From Cantharellus purpuraceus (Eukaryota > Basidiomycota > Agaricomycetes > Cantharellales > Hydnaceae): DNA of 64,000 bases. Within the stretch, counting starts at the first letter, position 1. Every line of letters begins with the position of its first letter. Both the position numbers and the translations under genes were made by a program. Under the pieces are notes generated by a model, which did not search any database, had not been told where the DNA came from, and saw only the letters and a list, made by a program, of their open reading frames with translations. The stretch spans positions 1 to 64,000 of the forward strand of contig JALBUN010000049.1 in assembly GCA_025174535.1 (NCBI GenBank). Reading direction: 5' to 3'. Shown here one piece after another: positions 21,476 to 32,202 of the stretch.

Positions 21476-22295
21476 AGAAACTCCTCATGTCCACAGTGTT
21501 CCATCCACAAACAGATGGAGCAACGGAATGAGCAAATCGTTCCATTGGCCAAATACTTCATACTGTTATATGAAGTGATCAGAAAGATTGGGCACACAAG
21601 TGTCCAATGGTGGAGTTCACACTAAACTCCAACATAAGCTCAACAACAGGGTTTACTCCATTTGAGCTTAACTATGGGTATATGCCTAGAATAGGCATGC
21701 CCATGAACAATGACACCAAGTTCAAGGGTGTCAAACAGTTCACACAGCAGGCTCAAACAAACCTGCTAGCAGTGCATGATGCAATTATAGAAAGTCACGT
21801 TGTTTGGATGTTTCATGCCAATAAGAAATGTTGGGAAGGTTCAACCTTCCAGAGAGGTGACAAAGTCTACCTCTCAATGAAAAACTTGACTCTACCTAAG
21901 GGTAGAACTAGTGCCCAAGTATATCAGGCCCTATAAAGTAATTGAAGCCCATAATAAAGCTTCAACAGTGACACTGGAACTGCCACCAGAACTGACTAGT
22001 AGGCACATTATGCCTACATTCCACATCAGTCTCATTTGACCATATGTGCTGAATGATGAGATGAGATTCCCAAAACAGGAAGCAAAGTCATTTTACAATG
22101 TTGGGAACGATGACAAGCAAGAGTGGCTCATTGATGGATAAGCAATAAAGAACTTGAATTTCAAGTTCTATGAACATTGGGAGATGTCACCTGGGAACCT
22201 TACACATTGTGTAAGGACCTAGAAGCTCTAGACAATTATTTAGAGCTTTGAGGGGTGACTCGCATGCAAGAACTACCTCATAGACATAAATGCAG
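21476..22295 (+). pseudogene. gypsy-A integrase fragment, inverted copy
   Basis: Plus-strand copy of the integrase Glu region, C-terminal barrel (21607-21936) and chromodomain, nearly identical to the reverse complement of 13940-14584 plus 15980-16130 but without LTR-3. It begins at the base after the partial LTR-1 start of the minus-strand element, giving a head-to-head (fold-back) junction at 21475/21476. It stops at 22295 next to copia-1. Confidence 0.85.
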
Positions 22296-22561
22296 TGTTA
22301 GATTATTTAGAAACTCAGAGAAGCTTCCTCGTACTGCTCCGCCAAATTGGACACCTCCCTCGCCATCACTTTCACCATGCCGTCCCCATCCATAGTAGCC
22401 ACATATACTAACAGAACCCCCATCTGAGCAACGCCGCAGGAGTTGCGCCTTTGCGCATTTCTACACCTGTGATCTGGGTTAGAAACATAGAAAAAACTAT
22501 ATTATTACTTTTAGGCGGAGCTTAGAATTTACAGTGAACTCATACTATGTCAGAATATACT

Positions 22562-23233
22562 CTACTTTTTAACACTCCCACTCCAGTGAACTGTCATTCC
22601 CAACTTCAAGACAAAATGTTCATGTTTCACCTTCCCAAGGCTTTCCGTCATAATATCCACTGTCATCTCATTTGTTTGGCAATATCTGACCTGTAATTGA
22701 CCGGATGCGACCACTTCTCTGATATAATGGTATCTCACTGCGATATGCTTCATTCACAGATGATTTCCAGGATTCTGAATTAACGTGAGAGCTCCCTGGT
22801 TGTCACATTGCAGTTCTGTGGGTTCATTCTGTTTGTGTCCAAGTTCATCCAGTAATTGTCTGAGCCAGATTGCTTCTTGAGTGGCATGACTTGTGGCAAT
22901 ATACTCGGCTTTGGTACTTGACAGTGTGGGTGAAGATTGGATCTTACTGCTCCAGCTAACCGCAGCGCCTCCCATCAGAAACACATAGCCTGCAGTTGAT
23001 TGACGAGTATCCGTATTGCCAGCCCAGTCTGAATCTGAGTATCCATGCAGAAGTTGCAAGACAAGTCCACCATCCATTGCATTTGAGTTGCACCTCAATA
23101 TGTGGTCTCTGGTTCCAATGAGGTAACGTACTATGCGTTTTGCTTCAAGCCAGTGCCATTGTCCTGGGTTTGTGGTGAATTTGCTTAGTGTTCCCACAGC
23201 AAATGCAATATCAGGCCGTGTTCCTAGCATCAC
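22562..23233 (-). pseudogene. copia-1 RT end and RNase H
   Basis: Frame 23254-22754 gives MLGTRPDIAFAVGTLSKFTT, HGYSDSDWAGNTDTRQSTAG (RNase H Asp), SSTKAEYIATSHATQEAIWL (Glu) and LQCDNQGALTLIQNPGNHL. Frame 22753-22562 continues MKHIAVRYHYIREVV and CQTNEMTVDIMTESLGKVKH, the usual copia C-terminus. Apart from the frame break between these two ORFs the region is well preserved. Confidence 0.9.
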
Positions 23234-23471
23234 CCACATCAATCCTCCAACCACATCAATCCTCCAACCACATCAATCCTCCAACCACATCAATCCTCCA
23301 ACCACATCAATCCTCCAACCACATCAATCCTCCAACCACATCAATCCTCCAACCACATCAATCCTCCAACCACATCAATCCTCCAACCACATCAATCCTC
23401 CAACCACATCAATCCTCCAACCACATCAATCCTCCAACCACATCAATCCTCCAACCACATCAATCCTCCAA
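23234..23471 (+). repeat. 17-bp minisatellite, 14 copies, inside copia RT
   Basis: Fourteen near-perfect copies of ccacatcaatcctccaa. On the coding strand the unit is ttggaggattgatgtgg, which encodes the conserved GGLMW block of copia RT. Because 17 is not a multiple of 3, each repeat shifts frame. The flanks on both sides are the normal RT sequence. Confidence 0.95.
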
Positions 23472-23884
23472 TGAGGTTTGCATATGGTGTCTTCTTCATC
23501 TCATTTATCTCCACTGACGATGTTGGACAGTCATCCACAGATAATTTGGTGCCGGCAGTGAGCGGGGTTGGTGCAGGCTTGGCATTGGTGAGTCCAAAGC
23601 ATGCTCCCAACTCCTCGAGTTTGTGACAGCATGATGGCCCCTTTCTCACAGGTGATTTGCATGCCAAGGATGTACCTTGCATCTCCAAGGTCCTTCAGTT
23701 TGAATTGCTCGCCCAGGTGTGTTTTGTGCATTCGCATGGTTGTGAGGCAGTTTCTGAACATGAGCATATCATCAACATATACCGCCAAGTAGACTATGGC
23801 ATCTCCATGTTGAAAGACATATATGCAAAAGTCAGAGTTGCAGTGGTGATACCCAATTTGCTCCAAAGCAGAGTTCAGTAGGTC
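23472..23884 (-). pseudogene. copia-1 RT palm with YVDD
   Basis: Frame 23929-23531 contains SALEQIGYHHCNSDFCIYVF, AIVYLAVYVDDMLMFRN (YVDD at 23768-23779), LGEQFKLKDLGDARYILGMQ, then in another frame NAKPAPTPLTAGTKLSVDDC. The catalytic motif is intact. The 5' half of RT lies beyond the solo LTR-5. Confidence 0.9.
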
Positions 23885-24422
23885 TGTTATGACTATATTC
23901 ATTAACACCCAGATCCCCATCCGATCCACTCAGATCCCCACACATATGAAATCTATACTCCATTTGGAAACCGCTACATCTCCATTTACCTGTCCGATTG
24001 TCACCGCCGATTCCGCCCATCCACCTCTGGTTCCGATTGATGCATCAGCATCACCATAGGAACCCGGACATCCGTCCCCGTCGGACTTGGACATACTCAT
24101 GTAGGGCCGTCAGCCTCGGAGACCCATCACCGGAGTAATTATTATTAGATTTCAAATATGTATTTAAGTTGCCCGACTGGGGACTTCATTCCCAGTTCAA
24201 TATCGAATCACGCCTAGCTCCTACATCCGATCCTAACTCTCTAAGTCATGCTCCGTCTCCGAAATCTCGGACACTGGTATTAGTGAGGGCGCAGCACATA
24301 AGCTGAAGCCAAGTCCGTTCCGACCCCCACGATGTACTCCGACCCCGACCCAACCTCCGACCCTAACTCCAACCCAACCTCCGATCCAAACTCCGACCCC
24401 CAATCAGACCTAGTGCATAACA
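23885..24422 (+). mobile_element. LTR-5 (solo LTR, CpG-rich copy)
   Basis: 538 bp from TGTTATGACTATATTC to TAGTGCATAACA with TSD AGGTC (23880-23884 and 24423-24427). It splits the copia RT frame exactly between WNDL and LNSALEQIG. It keeps many CpGs (ccgacccc, gcccgactgg) that are TG/CA in the other LTR-5 copies, so it looks recent or unmethylated. Confidence 0.95.
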
Positions 24423-25585
24423 AGGTCATTCCAAACTCGTGAGGCTTGCTTGAGTCCGTAGAGTGATTGTTGCAGTCGCTTGATCTTTCCAGCCCCTTCA
24501 ATACCATCAGGAAGGCAAAGGTAAATCTCTTCCTCTAAAGGGCCATTCAGAAATGCTGTTTCCACATCTAGCTGATGAATGTGCTGCAAATTTTCCTTTA
24601 GTGCGAGTGCAAGAAGCAATTGGAGTGACATTAGCTTGACCACAGGAGCAAATGTCTCATCATAATCAAGACCTGGCATCTGGGAGAATCCCTTTGCAAC
24701 GAGGCAAGCCTTGAATTTTTCTACACTACCATCTGCATTTTGCTTGACTTTCAGGATGATTTTAGCACCGATGGCCTTGTGTCCTGGTGGGAGAATTGCA
24801 TCAACCCACATTCCATTGTCTGCAAGTGCCTGTAGTTCCTTTTCAACAGCTGGTTTCCAGATCTCTTCCCAATCAGGTCCTTGCATGGCTTCACAGAGAG
24901 ACTGGAGTTCATTGCAGCTTCTGGTGGACATTGCTGCTGCTGTGGCAGTGAAGGTGACCTCAGCAAATTGGTCTGGTAAGTCCATTCCTTCTTCTACAGG
25001 TTCCTCTGCTATGATGTCTTGTGTGTGCTGAGACTCACAGATTTTCCAGGTTGGACGTATGGTGTGGTGTTGTGGGAGCTCTTGTGCTGGTCCCAATAGA
25101 TCCATTTCAGTGTGACGTCTGCATGGGACACTTGCAGGGGGCATTGGTTCTACATGATCTGCCAAGGTGAGTGGGGCCTCTGGTGTGTCTATGTCTGCTC
25201 CCACTGAATCATGGGTGGACAATGCTGCATCATCAGATTCATCGGTATTCTCTCCTGGAGACATCCTGGGGTTCATGACTTCATTTGGCCAATGGAATTG
25301 TAACTTTTCTGTTCGATGGCCATTCTTGGGTATGTGTGTGTGTTCGTCAAAAACAACATCACGAGACTTGATGATCTTACGTCTGTCAGGGTCCCAGAGA
25401 TGGTAAGCTTTAGTTCCTATCATGTAGCCCATCATGATACACTTTTGTGTTTTTGAATCTAGCTTTTTGCACTTATGTTTGGGAAGATGCACATATGCTG
25501 AGCATCCAAAGGGGCGAAGACCCACAATCCAAGGCTTTTGGCTGGTCCATGCTTCATGAGGGGTGTGATCAGCTAGTGCTGTCAT
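24423..25585 (-). pseudogene. copia-1 integrase C-terminus and RT fingers
   Basis: A long frame (25585-24410, read into the LTR) of about 390 residues. It begins HEAWTSQKPWIVGLRPFGCS and KLDSKTQKCIMMGYMIGTKA (integrase C-terminal GKK-type region). An acidic linker follows, then the RT start: EKELQALADNGMWVDAILPP, KFKACLVAKGFSQMPGLDYD, LDVETAFLNGPLEEEIYLCL and LYGLKQASRVWNDL. It ends at the LTR-5 TSD. Confidence 0.92.
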
Positions 25586-25591
25586 TGGGCT

Positions 25592-26494
25592 TCAATTGAT
25601 AAGATAAGTCGCTGTGCCAACCACTTCTGCCCAGAAACCATCTGAGAGTGTGGTGGAGAGGAGCATGCTGTGAGCTTGTTCAACTAGGGTCCGGTTCATT
25701 TTTTCAGCTAGTCCATTCTGTTCAGGTGTGTCTGGTGCCATTGTTTCATGAAAGATACCACTTGTTTTTAAAAATGTTTTGAACTGTTGATCAACATACT
25801 TGCCACCATTATCTGTGCATAGGCATTTGATCTTGCATCCAGTTTCAGTTTCAACCATTGACTTGAACTCTATGAAGGCTGTGAAGGCGTCGGACTTCCT
25901 TTGAAGGAAATAGAGGGAAAGGTGGTGTGTATTGTCATCTATGAATGTAATGAAATATTTCTTTCCACCAAAAGATGTGGGGAAAGGTCTGCAGAGATCT
26001 GAGTGGATCAGGTCAAGTTTATTGCGGGCATGCTTCCCTGATTTAGGGAAGGGTAAGCGACGTTGCTTTCCTTTTATGCAGGGTTTGCAGAAACTGACAC
26101 TTCCTTGTACAGCATCCACTCCTTCCACAAGACCCTTATCAACAAGTCATTTTATATTGTCAATGCCAAGGTGTCCAAGGCGGCAGTGGAGTAGGTTTAT
26201 GTCAATGATGCGTAACACTCCTGCAAGATTGGCATTTGCCGCTGAAGTGAGGGGTTTGCCCTTGAGGCGGTAAAGTCCACTGGATGTTCTTCTGGCTTCT
26301 GCAACAGCTCTGAGTGTTGGCTTATAGATGATCTGGCAGTTTGGGCCATCGAACTCCACCTTGTGGTCCCATTGGGTGAGGTGTGAGACTGATGAGGGTT
26401 GCTGCAAGCTCAGGGACATATAGGGTGTCTGGTAAAGTGGCCTTAAATAATTTGCCATTGACTTCCATATTGTAACACAGGGAGCCTCTCCCAC
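25592..26494 (-). pseudogene. copia-1 pre-integrase and integrase core
   Basis: Frame 26494-26147 gives the GAG_pre-integrase region (INLLHCRLGHLGIDNIK, with HCRLGH as part of the Zn finger). Frame 26128-25592 has CKPCIKGKQRRLPFP, LDLIHSDLCRPFPTSFGGKK (first Asp), KCLCTDNGGKYVDQQF (second Asp) and TPEQNGLAEKMNRTLVEQAH (Glu). The two are separated by a stop/frame change at about 26130-26146. Confidence 0.92.
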
Positions 26495-26798
26495 TGGCTT
26501 CTATGACTGTTGCATCACCAAGGGGAATAAGGATTGGTTTCGCGAGGACAGTAAATGAAGATTCGTCGAACCAGTTGCGGTGTGGGCTCATGTGTTGGGA
26601 ACACCCTGAGTCTATGAAGGAATCATCAGTTGACACTTTTGCAAGGTTTGCCATTATATCCATAGCAACAAATACATGGATTTTGTCATCATGCAGGGGA
26701 TTAGAATGGGCGATTGACCAGACAGCAACCATGTTGGCATGCTCTGAATTGGAGTCGCTAGAAGCCTCCACTGCATTTGCCTGGGTCTTGTCGTTCAT
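26322..26798 (-). pseudogene. copia-1 protease region
   Basis: Frame 26798-26322 contains DDSFIDSGCSQHMSPHRNWF with the DSG catalytic triad and TLPDTLYVPELAATLISLT, the standard copia protease end. It is preceded by a gag zinc-knuckle-like CKYPGHTEDKC-type run on the opposite side of a frame break. Confidence 0.85.
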
Positions 26799-27650
26799 CT
26801 TCTCCTCTTTTTCTGTCTTGTCTGCCTCCTTTTTGCGACACTTGTCCTCAGTATGCCCAGGGTATTTGCAGTATGTGCACTTGATTCACTTTTTATCCTT
26901 TGACTTTTGCCCCTTTGCCTTGTCTTTGGTGAGGAGTGCTGAGTTGGATGTTGCTGTGGATGCGTTGCCAGTAAGGTGTGTTGCTTCCTGCAGCAGGCAA
27001 GCTGAGACATCATGCGTATTGAGTTTCTTTGAGTCGGAAGCAGATTGTAGGAGTGTGATGGTGATGGTTTCCCAAAGGGATGGTCATGGAAGTGACCTGA
27101 GGAGGATCTGTGCCATGAATTCATTGTCAAATGCCTTTCCAGCCGCCACAAGTTTATTATTTTCATGGAGGAGGAAGTCAATGTGCGTTTGCATGGGTTC
27201 ACCTTCTTCATACTTCTTCTTGAGTATGCCTATTTTAATATGGAATGCAGCAATACCCGTGTGTGCCTCTTCATGTACCTTTTTAAGACTGTCCCAAATG
27301 TCTTTAGCACATTTATAATTTTCAATGTGATGTTCTTGATCCTCTTCGATGATCTCTATGAGAATCCCAGCTGCCTTTTCATCTCGCAATCACCATTCTC
27401 TGATCTCCTTCTCCATTCTGCTGTGCCAGATTTTATCTTCGGTAGTGTTTTGAGTGGATGATAATGTAGGTCGGATGTCATAACCTTCAACAACGCCCCA
27501 AACACGGTTCTTCATCAGTCTCCCACTCACCTTGAGTTTCCAGGAATGGTAATTCCCATGGGTGAGCTTTTTGAAGGATGCAGTGTTGGTGTCGTCGGAC
27601 GTGATGGTATGTGAGTTGAGTGTTGACAGTTGAGATTATCAGTGATTTCC
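26799..27650 (-). pseudogene. copia-1 gag
   Basis: Reading minus from about 27600: a SFKKLTHGNYHSWKLKV-type opening, RLMKNRVWGVV, then DEKAAGILIEIIEEDQEHHI, CAKDIWDSLKKVHEEAHTGI and LKKKYEEGEPMQTHIDFLLH (27389-27084). This is the UBN2-like copia gag. It ends in a Lys-rich zinc-knuckle region near 26870. A few stops and frame changes are present. Confidence 0.85.
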
Positions 27651-27842
27651 AGGGCAATGCACAGGGCAGGTGATCTTGAGCGATTAGCGGTCCCCGGGGC
27701 CCATAACCTATTGAAATCGGAAATCTAGTCGGGGCGCAGGCGACGACGTTGAGAACAGAAAAAACTACATTATTACTTTTAGGCGGAGCTTAGAATTTAC
27801 AGTGAACTCGTACTATGTCAGAATATACTCTACTTTTTAACA

Positions 27843-28771
27843 AAAACAATGTTCTATTAAGCTACTGACAAGAGGAAGAAAAAACACGGACCTAATTGGT
27901 TGTTCTACGCTCATTTGTTCAATCCTTATACTCACCCAAAAATACCTCCGAAGAGATATCCTTCCTATCCGGAGCTGTCGCAAGGGTACAAATTCCGAAG
28001 AATCCGGCCGGAGGTTAGAAGGACTAATTTCATATCAGCCTCGTCACAGGAACTCACATCGATGTCAGCTGCAGCAAGCAAAATGTTTGGTGGTGGGGGT
28101 ACTAGTATTTACCGACTTGATAACAAGAGAACCATCAGATAGCTAGACGGTGTGCATACCTACTCGATCACATAAATCCATCCAAAGCGCAGCTCTCAGA
28201 TCCCACCAGAGCCAGTGATGATCTTTCAAAGACCGTCAATGCACGTGCCAATCAGAGCATTGAGAAACTGGCGGACACTTGGAGAGCTGTATACGCTTTA
28301 GGAATAGTAAGGCTAAAGCGTATAGCTCTAATCGACGTGCATAATTTAAGAAAGGAGCCTACATGAAGCAGGAATGGCTCTAGAGTTAAGCCTTCCATAG
28401 GCGTCAGACGCAATGTAGACTGGCTATTAGACTAGCAAGGGTCCAGATTTAGTAGTTGGAAACATAAAAGGTTGACAGAGGAAGGAAATAGAATTTCAGA
28501 CGTGATAGCACAATGTTGAAAAGAGGTTGGAAGCATCAGGGAAAGCGGGAAGGTCGCCGCTCTTTTATGTGATTGCAGACTTTGCTGTTGCGAAGTAGAG
28601 ATGGAAGGATAATGGAGAGTCATTACAGGCAGCTCCTCAAATTCAAGCAGTTTCTCTGGCAGGTCATGATACGAGTTCGCCAGACATGAGCGACTTGTGT
28701 ACCTAGTAGCCTAGGAGATTAAGCTCAAGCCTCGCTATTAACGGTGCAAAGTCCCATTTAAAGACAACAGA
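27843..28771. other. Host-like intergenic stretch, no clear gene
   Basis: CpG-normal sequence. An 80-residue plus-strand frame at 27900-28142 (KIPPKRYPSYPELSQGYKFR) and a GC-normal hairpin (atacgctttag / ctaaagcgtat, about 28290-28323) are seen. I recognise no family and no splice-consistent gene. Confidence 0.4.
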
Positions 28772-29235
28772 TCATAATGTATGGACACGGGAGAGCTCGC
28801 CGGTGTCGAGGAACGGGAGTCGGGATCCGGAGCCGGAGCCAGAGTCAGACAGGACGGCGTCGTCAGAATCGGACAGGTTCTGTATCCTTTCAAGCAAATG
28901 CAACGACTCCGTCGCAGTGATGTATTTGACGACATAAAAGCTGCTCCATGAGACGTTGGCATATTGTTCGTCTGTCTCCAATATTTCACGAGGCGGGACT
29001 TGATTAGGTCTGGAGATTAGGTTTTGTGCTCTAATCCTGGTAGAACTGCGGCAGCAGAGATGAGTATGTTGATAAGGGTCTGCCATTTAGCTTGTGCAGC
29101 TAACTGTGAATCTATCTTTGAAAATGTGATGAGGACGAAGGTGCCATCGGACCTGGCCGCTAATTCGAACCCCGACGTGTGGCACCATACCACGGACCAC
29201 GATGCCACTGGCTTGTTTACTTCATCCCCATTCAT
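28772..29235 (-). CDS. Candidate host gene, unknown
   Basis: Two minus-strand frames overlap: 29235-29017 (MNGDEVNKPVASWSVVWCHT, with SDGTFVLITFSKIDSQLAAQ) and 29086-28772 (PREILETDEQYANVSWSSFY, YITATESLHLLERIQNLSDS, ending SRLPFLDTGELSRVHTL). A short intron near 29030-29070 could join them, but no GT..AG pair with matching phase stands out. Base composition is that of host genes. I do not recognise the family; it could also be a gene fragment. Confidence 0.3.
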
Positions 29236-29239
29236 CTAA

Positions 29240-29701
29240 TGAGTTCTGAAGCCAAAGTTCTATGCATTAGAAACTGTGAGGCGCCTGTGTCGTAATTTTG
29301 GAGGCAGGTAGTTGTAAGTCAGCACGTTGAGCAGAACATACCATCCTGCGCCATACTGATGTGTTTCCACAGTAACATTGCTTGCTGCATTTTGCCACAA
29401 AGCGACATCAACGCCAATTTTTTCCAATACTGTTTACAACATCATCAATTTGACACTACAGCAACGTGCCACTCTATCTTTTTTACAGGCTATCCACGTA
29501 TAAATGTTTGTGCAGCCTCTTGACTATACAGGTTAACAACACAACTTTCTCTCTCCCTCATTATCGACTGATCTTTGTTTTTACAACATATTTACATATA
29601 TCTTCAAACGGTAAGAATATATATCTCATGCCACTCTCCAGCGGGATGTAAAAAAGTAAAAATGAACAAGACCAAGACAATGCCCGAGAAGAAGAGGAAA
29701 A
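29240..29701. other. Intergenic stretch
   Basis: Lies between the candidate gene and the HMG-box gene. AT-rich, no convincing coding frame; the short plus-strand frames are Tyr/Leu-rich and without family features. Confidence 0.5.
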
Positions 29702-31152
29702 CTACGAGGTGGGTGTGTTATTTACCTGTACAAGGTCGCATACAGGGGCTGACACTATCCACTCTGTTTCCGCTGTCGTTGCCGCCGCCGCATGATATGC
29801 GTTCGAGTCCCCTATACCCACCCCCATCCCCATACCAAATTCTATTCCCATACCCAAATCTATCCTCTCCTTACTCATTCCCATGCCCATGCTCATTTCC
29901 ACCCCTATAGGGCCCGCATGGTCGATGTCCGTCCCCATATCCAACGCCCTCGCAAGCTGCCCCAATTCTTGCTCCGGTGCCACCCTCATTTTCACCGTTC
30001 TATCGCTGTCCACCAGATGCTGACACCCGGTGCTGGGTGATCCGTAGCCAAAGTTGTAACACATGCGCACTGGCTCTAGAACGTGGGGAGGAGGGGGATG
30101 GGGAACCCCGGCGCTTTGCTCCGATGACTTGATGATGTGGGGTATTACGGGTTGGGGGTGGCTCTGATTCACCCCCATCTGCCATTCGAACATCAGGGGG
30201 TAAGCATGTTGCGTTGATACCAGCGGGAGGGTGTATGTATGTCCATGCTGTGTAAAGTCGTGAGGAGGGACACCTGAGGGATGGACTCGTGTCCCTTCGA
30301 AAAGATGTTGGGAGAAGGGGGGCTCGGCGCGCTGTTCCAGAGCGTCTATATTGGACTCCAATGCGCTCTGAGAACAACGGCGACTCCAATCTTCTGATGG
30401 GGGCGCGGAGGTGTCATTGAATAGGAAGGGATGTAAAACGGGGTCGGGGAACAGAATTGATGAGTCTAGCGTCCAGGGCTCTTCTGCCTGCTGGGCGCAA
30501 TCCGGCGATAACGAGCTCGATGCTTGTGCACTAGCAGGCGGGGGACGAATGAGCGGATCCGTGAAGACTTGCTCACGCTGAGGGGCGGTGGAACACGACG
30601 GGACCATCTCCTGCGTGTCGTGAGGCGAGGGTTGCGGGGACAGATTGGACTTGTGGCAGGTCTTCCTCTTGCCGCGGCGGGGACCTGACGTACTGCTTTG
30701 TAGTATGGGACCCGCTTTGTCCGGCATGTACTTCTTGAGGAGGGTCTCACAGTCCTGCAATTGTTGCTCCCTCGTCCGCGCCTGACGACGCCGCTTGACG
30801 GGTCCTTTCGGCGTCGGTTTGTACTTGAAATCGGGGTATTTTCGATAATGATCCTCCTTTATCTCCTTCGCATGCTCTGTCCACTTTGCTACTTCTGTGG
30901 GGGAAAGTTGTCTCCAGCACATGCCAGCCATGCGAGACTTGTCCTGCTGGGTAACGCTGGGTGGGAAATCCCTCAGGAAGGCGGACCGGAACAACATGAA
31001 CGCGTTTGGGGCAGTTGTTGGTTTAGCTCAAATAAGAATAAAACGGGGCGGGGAATGTGGCCTTCGGGACGACCCCGACCGTGGTATTTGCCTTTTTGCT
31101 GCGATGACCAAGAATTGGCAGTCAGGCATTCTGTGTTGGAGGCTGAGGTCAT
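29702..31152 (-). CDS. HMG-box protein (mating-type/sexual regulator-like)
   Basis: A DNA-binding HMG-box transcription factor. The predicted start at 31152 gives 36 residues (MTSASNTECLTANSWSSQQK...) ending EGHIPRP. The main exon from about 31009 continues PNAFMLFRSAFLRDF, TQQDKSRMAGMCWRQLSPTE and HAKEIKEDHYRKYPDFKYKP, then a basic tail KGPVKRRRQARTREQQ. HIPRP + PNAF is the conserved MATA_HMG-box opening, so an intron lies between them (about 31010-31044). It has a GT donor but no AG acceptor at the needed place, so splicing is unresolved. The rest (~340 residues) is low-complexity with a Met/Gly-rich C-terminus (MSMGMGMSKERIDLGMGIEF). HMG proteins of this type regulate mating and fruiting in Agaricomycetes; which paralogue this is cannot be told here. 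No pheromone-receptor or HD genes are next to it. Confidence 0.75.
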
Positions 31153-31319
31153 CAGATACGTTAGGGGGCAGATGCGGATTGGTACACACTAGGTTCCATT
31201 TTTTTATATGATATAGTGGGAAGAGATGAGACGGACACGTTGATAAGAGAATTCAAGGGAGATCGCAACTCTTTGGCAGTGTGCACTGGCAGCAGCCATC
31301 AAGTTGCGTGCACTACTTA

Positions 31320-31604
31320 TATGGGTTGGGTATCATGAGAACCCGTGTAGGCAAGCATGCATGTTGCAGGGTCAACCAAAGGTGATAACCCCATGGTGAA
31401 ATGTGAAGAACAATGATCCAAGGTCATCAAGAAGAGATGACCTGGAAGATCAGCGGATGGCTTGGAGGTGCTGCCATCTATCACCCTCACAGGTGCAAAA
31501 AGTGTGATGACTATGTCTTGCACTTAATTGAGGCTCAGAAAGGGAGCTGACCATACCTCTCCACTGCTTCGGTGGAGAGAGCTTTGAGAACCGCATGGCT
31601 GCAG
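31320..31604 (+). pseudogene. gypsy-A accessory ORF fragment, 5' part
   Basis: The plus strand reads GHQEEMTWKI-like sequence, then AAIYHPHRCKKCDDYVLHLI and a degenerate VERAL block, homologous to 13521-13243. Ends at the TGCAG target site of the solo LTR-4; the ORF resumes at 32203. Confidence 0.8.
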
Positions 31605-32197
31605 TGTTACATCCTGTAACACCAAGTCTGATCTCCAGACTCCATCTCCATCTCCTTCTACTCCACCTCCATCAACTCCACCTCCATCAACCCCAAACTC
31701 CGTTATTGTTCTCTATATAAGTAGCTTTCCTCTTATGAGTTACAACAAACCTTTATCTTTTATATTGCTTAGTATTAGTTCAGACTTGGGTCCAAACTCC
31801 AAACTCCTTTCCATGTTGTATTCCACATCTGTCTTATTGTCCTATCACTTTTAGTTTATCATTCAATTCTTCACATACTTATATGGGCTACTCTCCATAT
31901 GTTACAGTAGTTTGTATATCAACTAAGATTTGCCCCATCAACTTCTTGGTTGCTAGCTTCTTGACAAGTTGAACTCTGGTTCTTAATCCAACTCTGTACT
32001 CTGAACTCCAAAATATTGGACCAACGATCCAAGGGGGTGCAACACACAAGTTGAAGCCAAGTCCACTCAATCTGACTCAATAGTTATTGTCCCCACTCTG
32101 TCTCCAGTTGAACTAGAACAGTGAAGTCCCCTCCTTTCTCTCACTAGCATCTGAACTCCAGTTACTCCATTGAACCCCTAGTATCCAGCACTTAACA
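31605..32197 (+). mobile_element. LTR-4 (solo LTR)
   Basis: 593 bp from TGTTACATCCTGTAACACC to CAGCACTTAACA, with exact TSD TGCAG (31600-31604 and 32198-32202). A TATATAAG box is at 31714-31721. The same LTR flanks gypsy-C (39076-39696), so it belongs to that family. Confidence 0.95.
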
Positions 32198-32202
32198 TGC
32201 AG

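Larger units (their letters stand above)
22296..27842 (-). mobile_element. copia-1: nearly complete Ty1/copia element
   Basis: Minus-strand element with gag (about 27600 to 26850), protease (26800 to 26320), integrase (26494 to 25592), RT (25585 to 24423 and 23884 to 23472), RNase H (23254 to 22562). Frames are long and CpG content is higher than in the gypsy elements, suggesting a younger copy. Ends share about 90 bp starting TGTTAAAAAGTAGAG on the minus strand (27842 and 22574), then diverge, so LTR borders are uncertain. It is interrupted by a solo LTR-5 and a 17-bp minisatellite. Confidence 0.8.

Noticed and set aside
23234..23471. CRISPR array
   Set aside because: The 17-bp units are directly adjacent with no spacers, and the context is eukaryotic.
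23133..23517. HINPPTTSILQPHQSSN-type repeat protein
   Set aside because: Reading frames of the 17-bp minisatellite on the strand opposite to copia RT.
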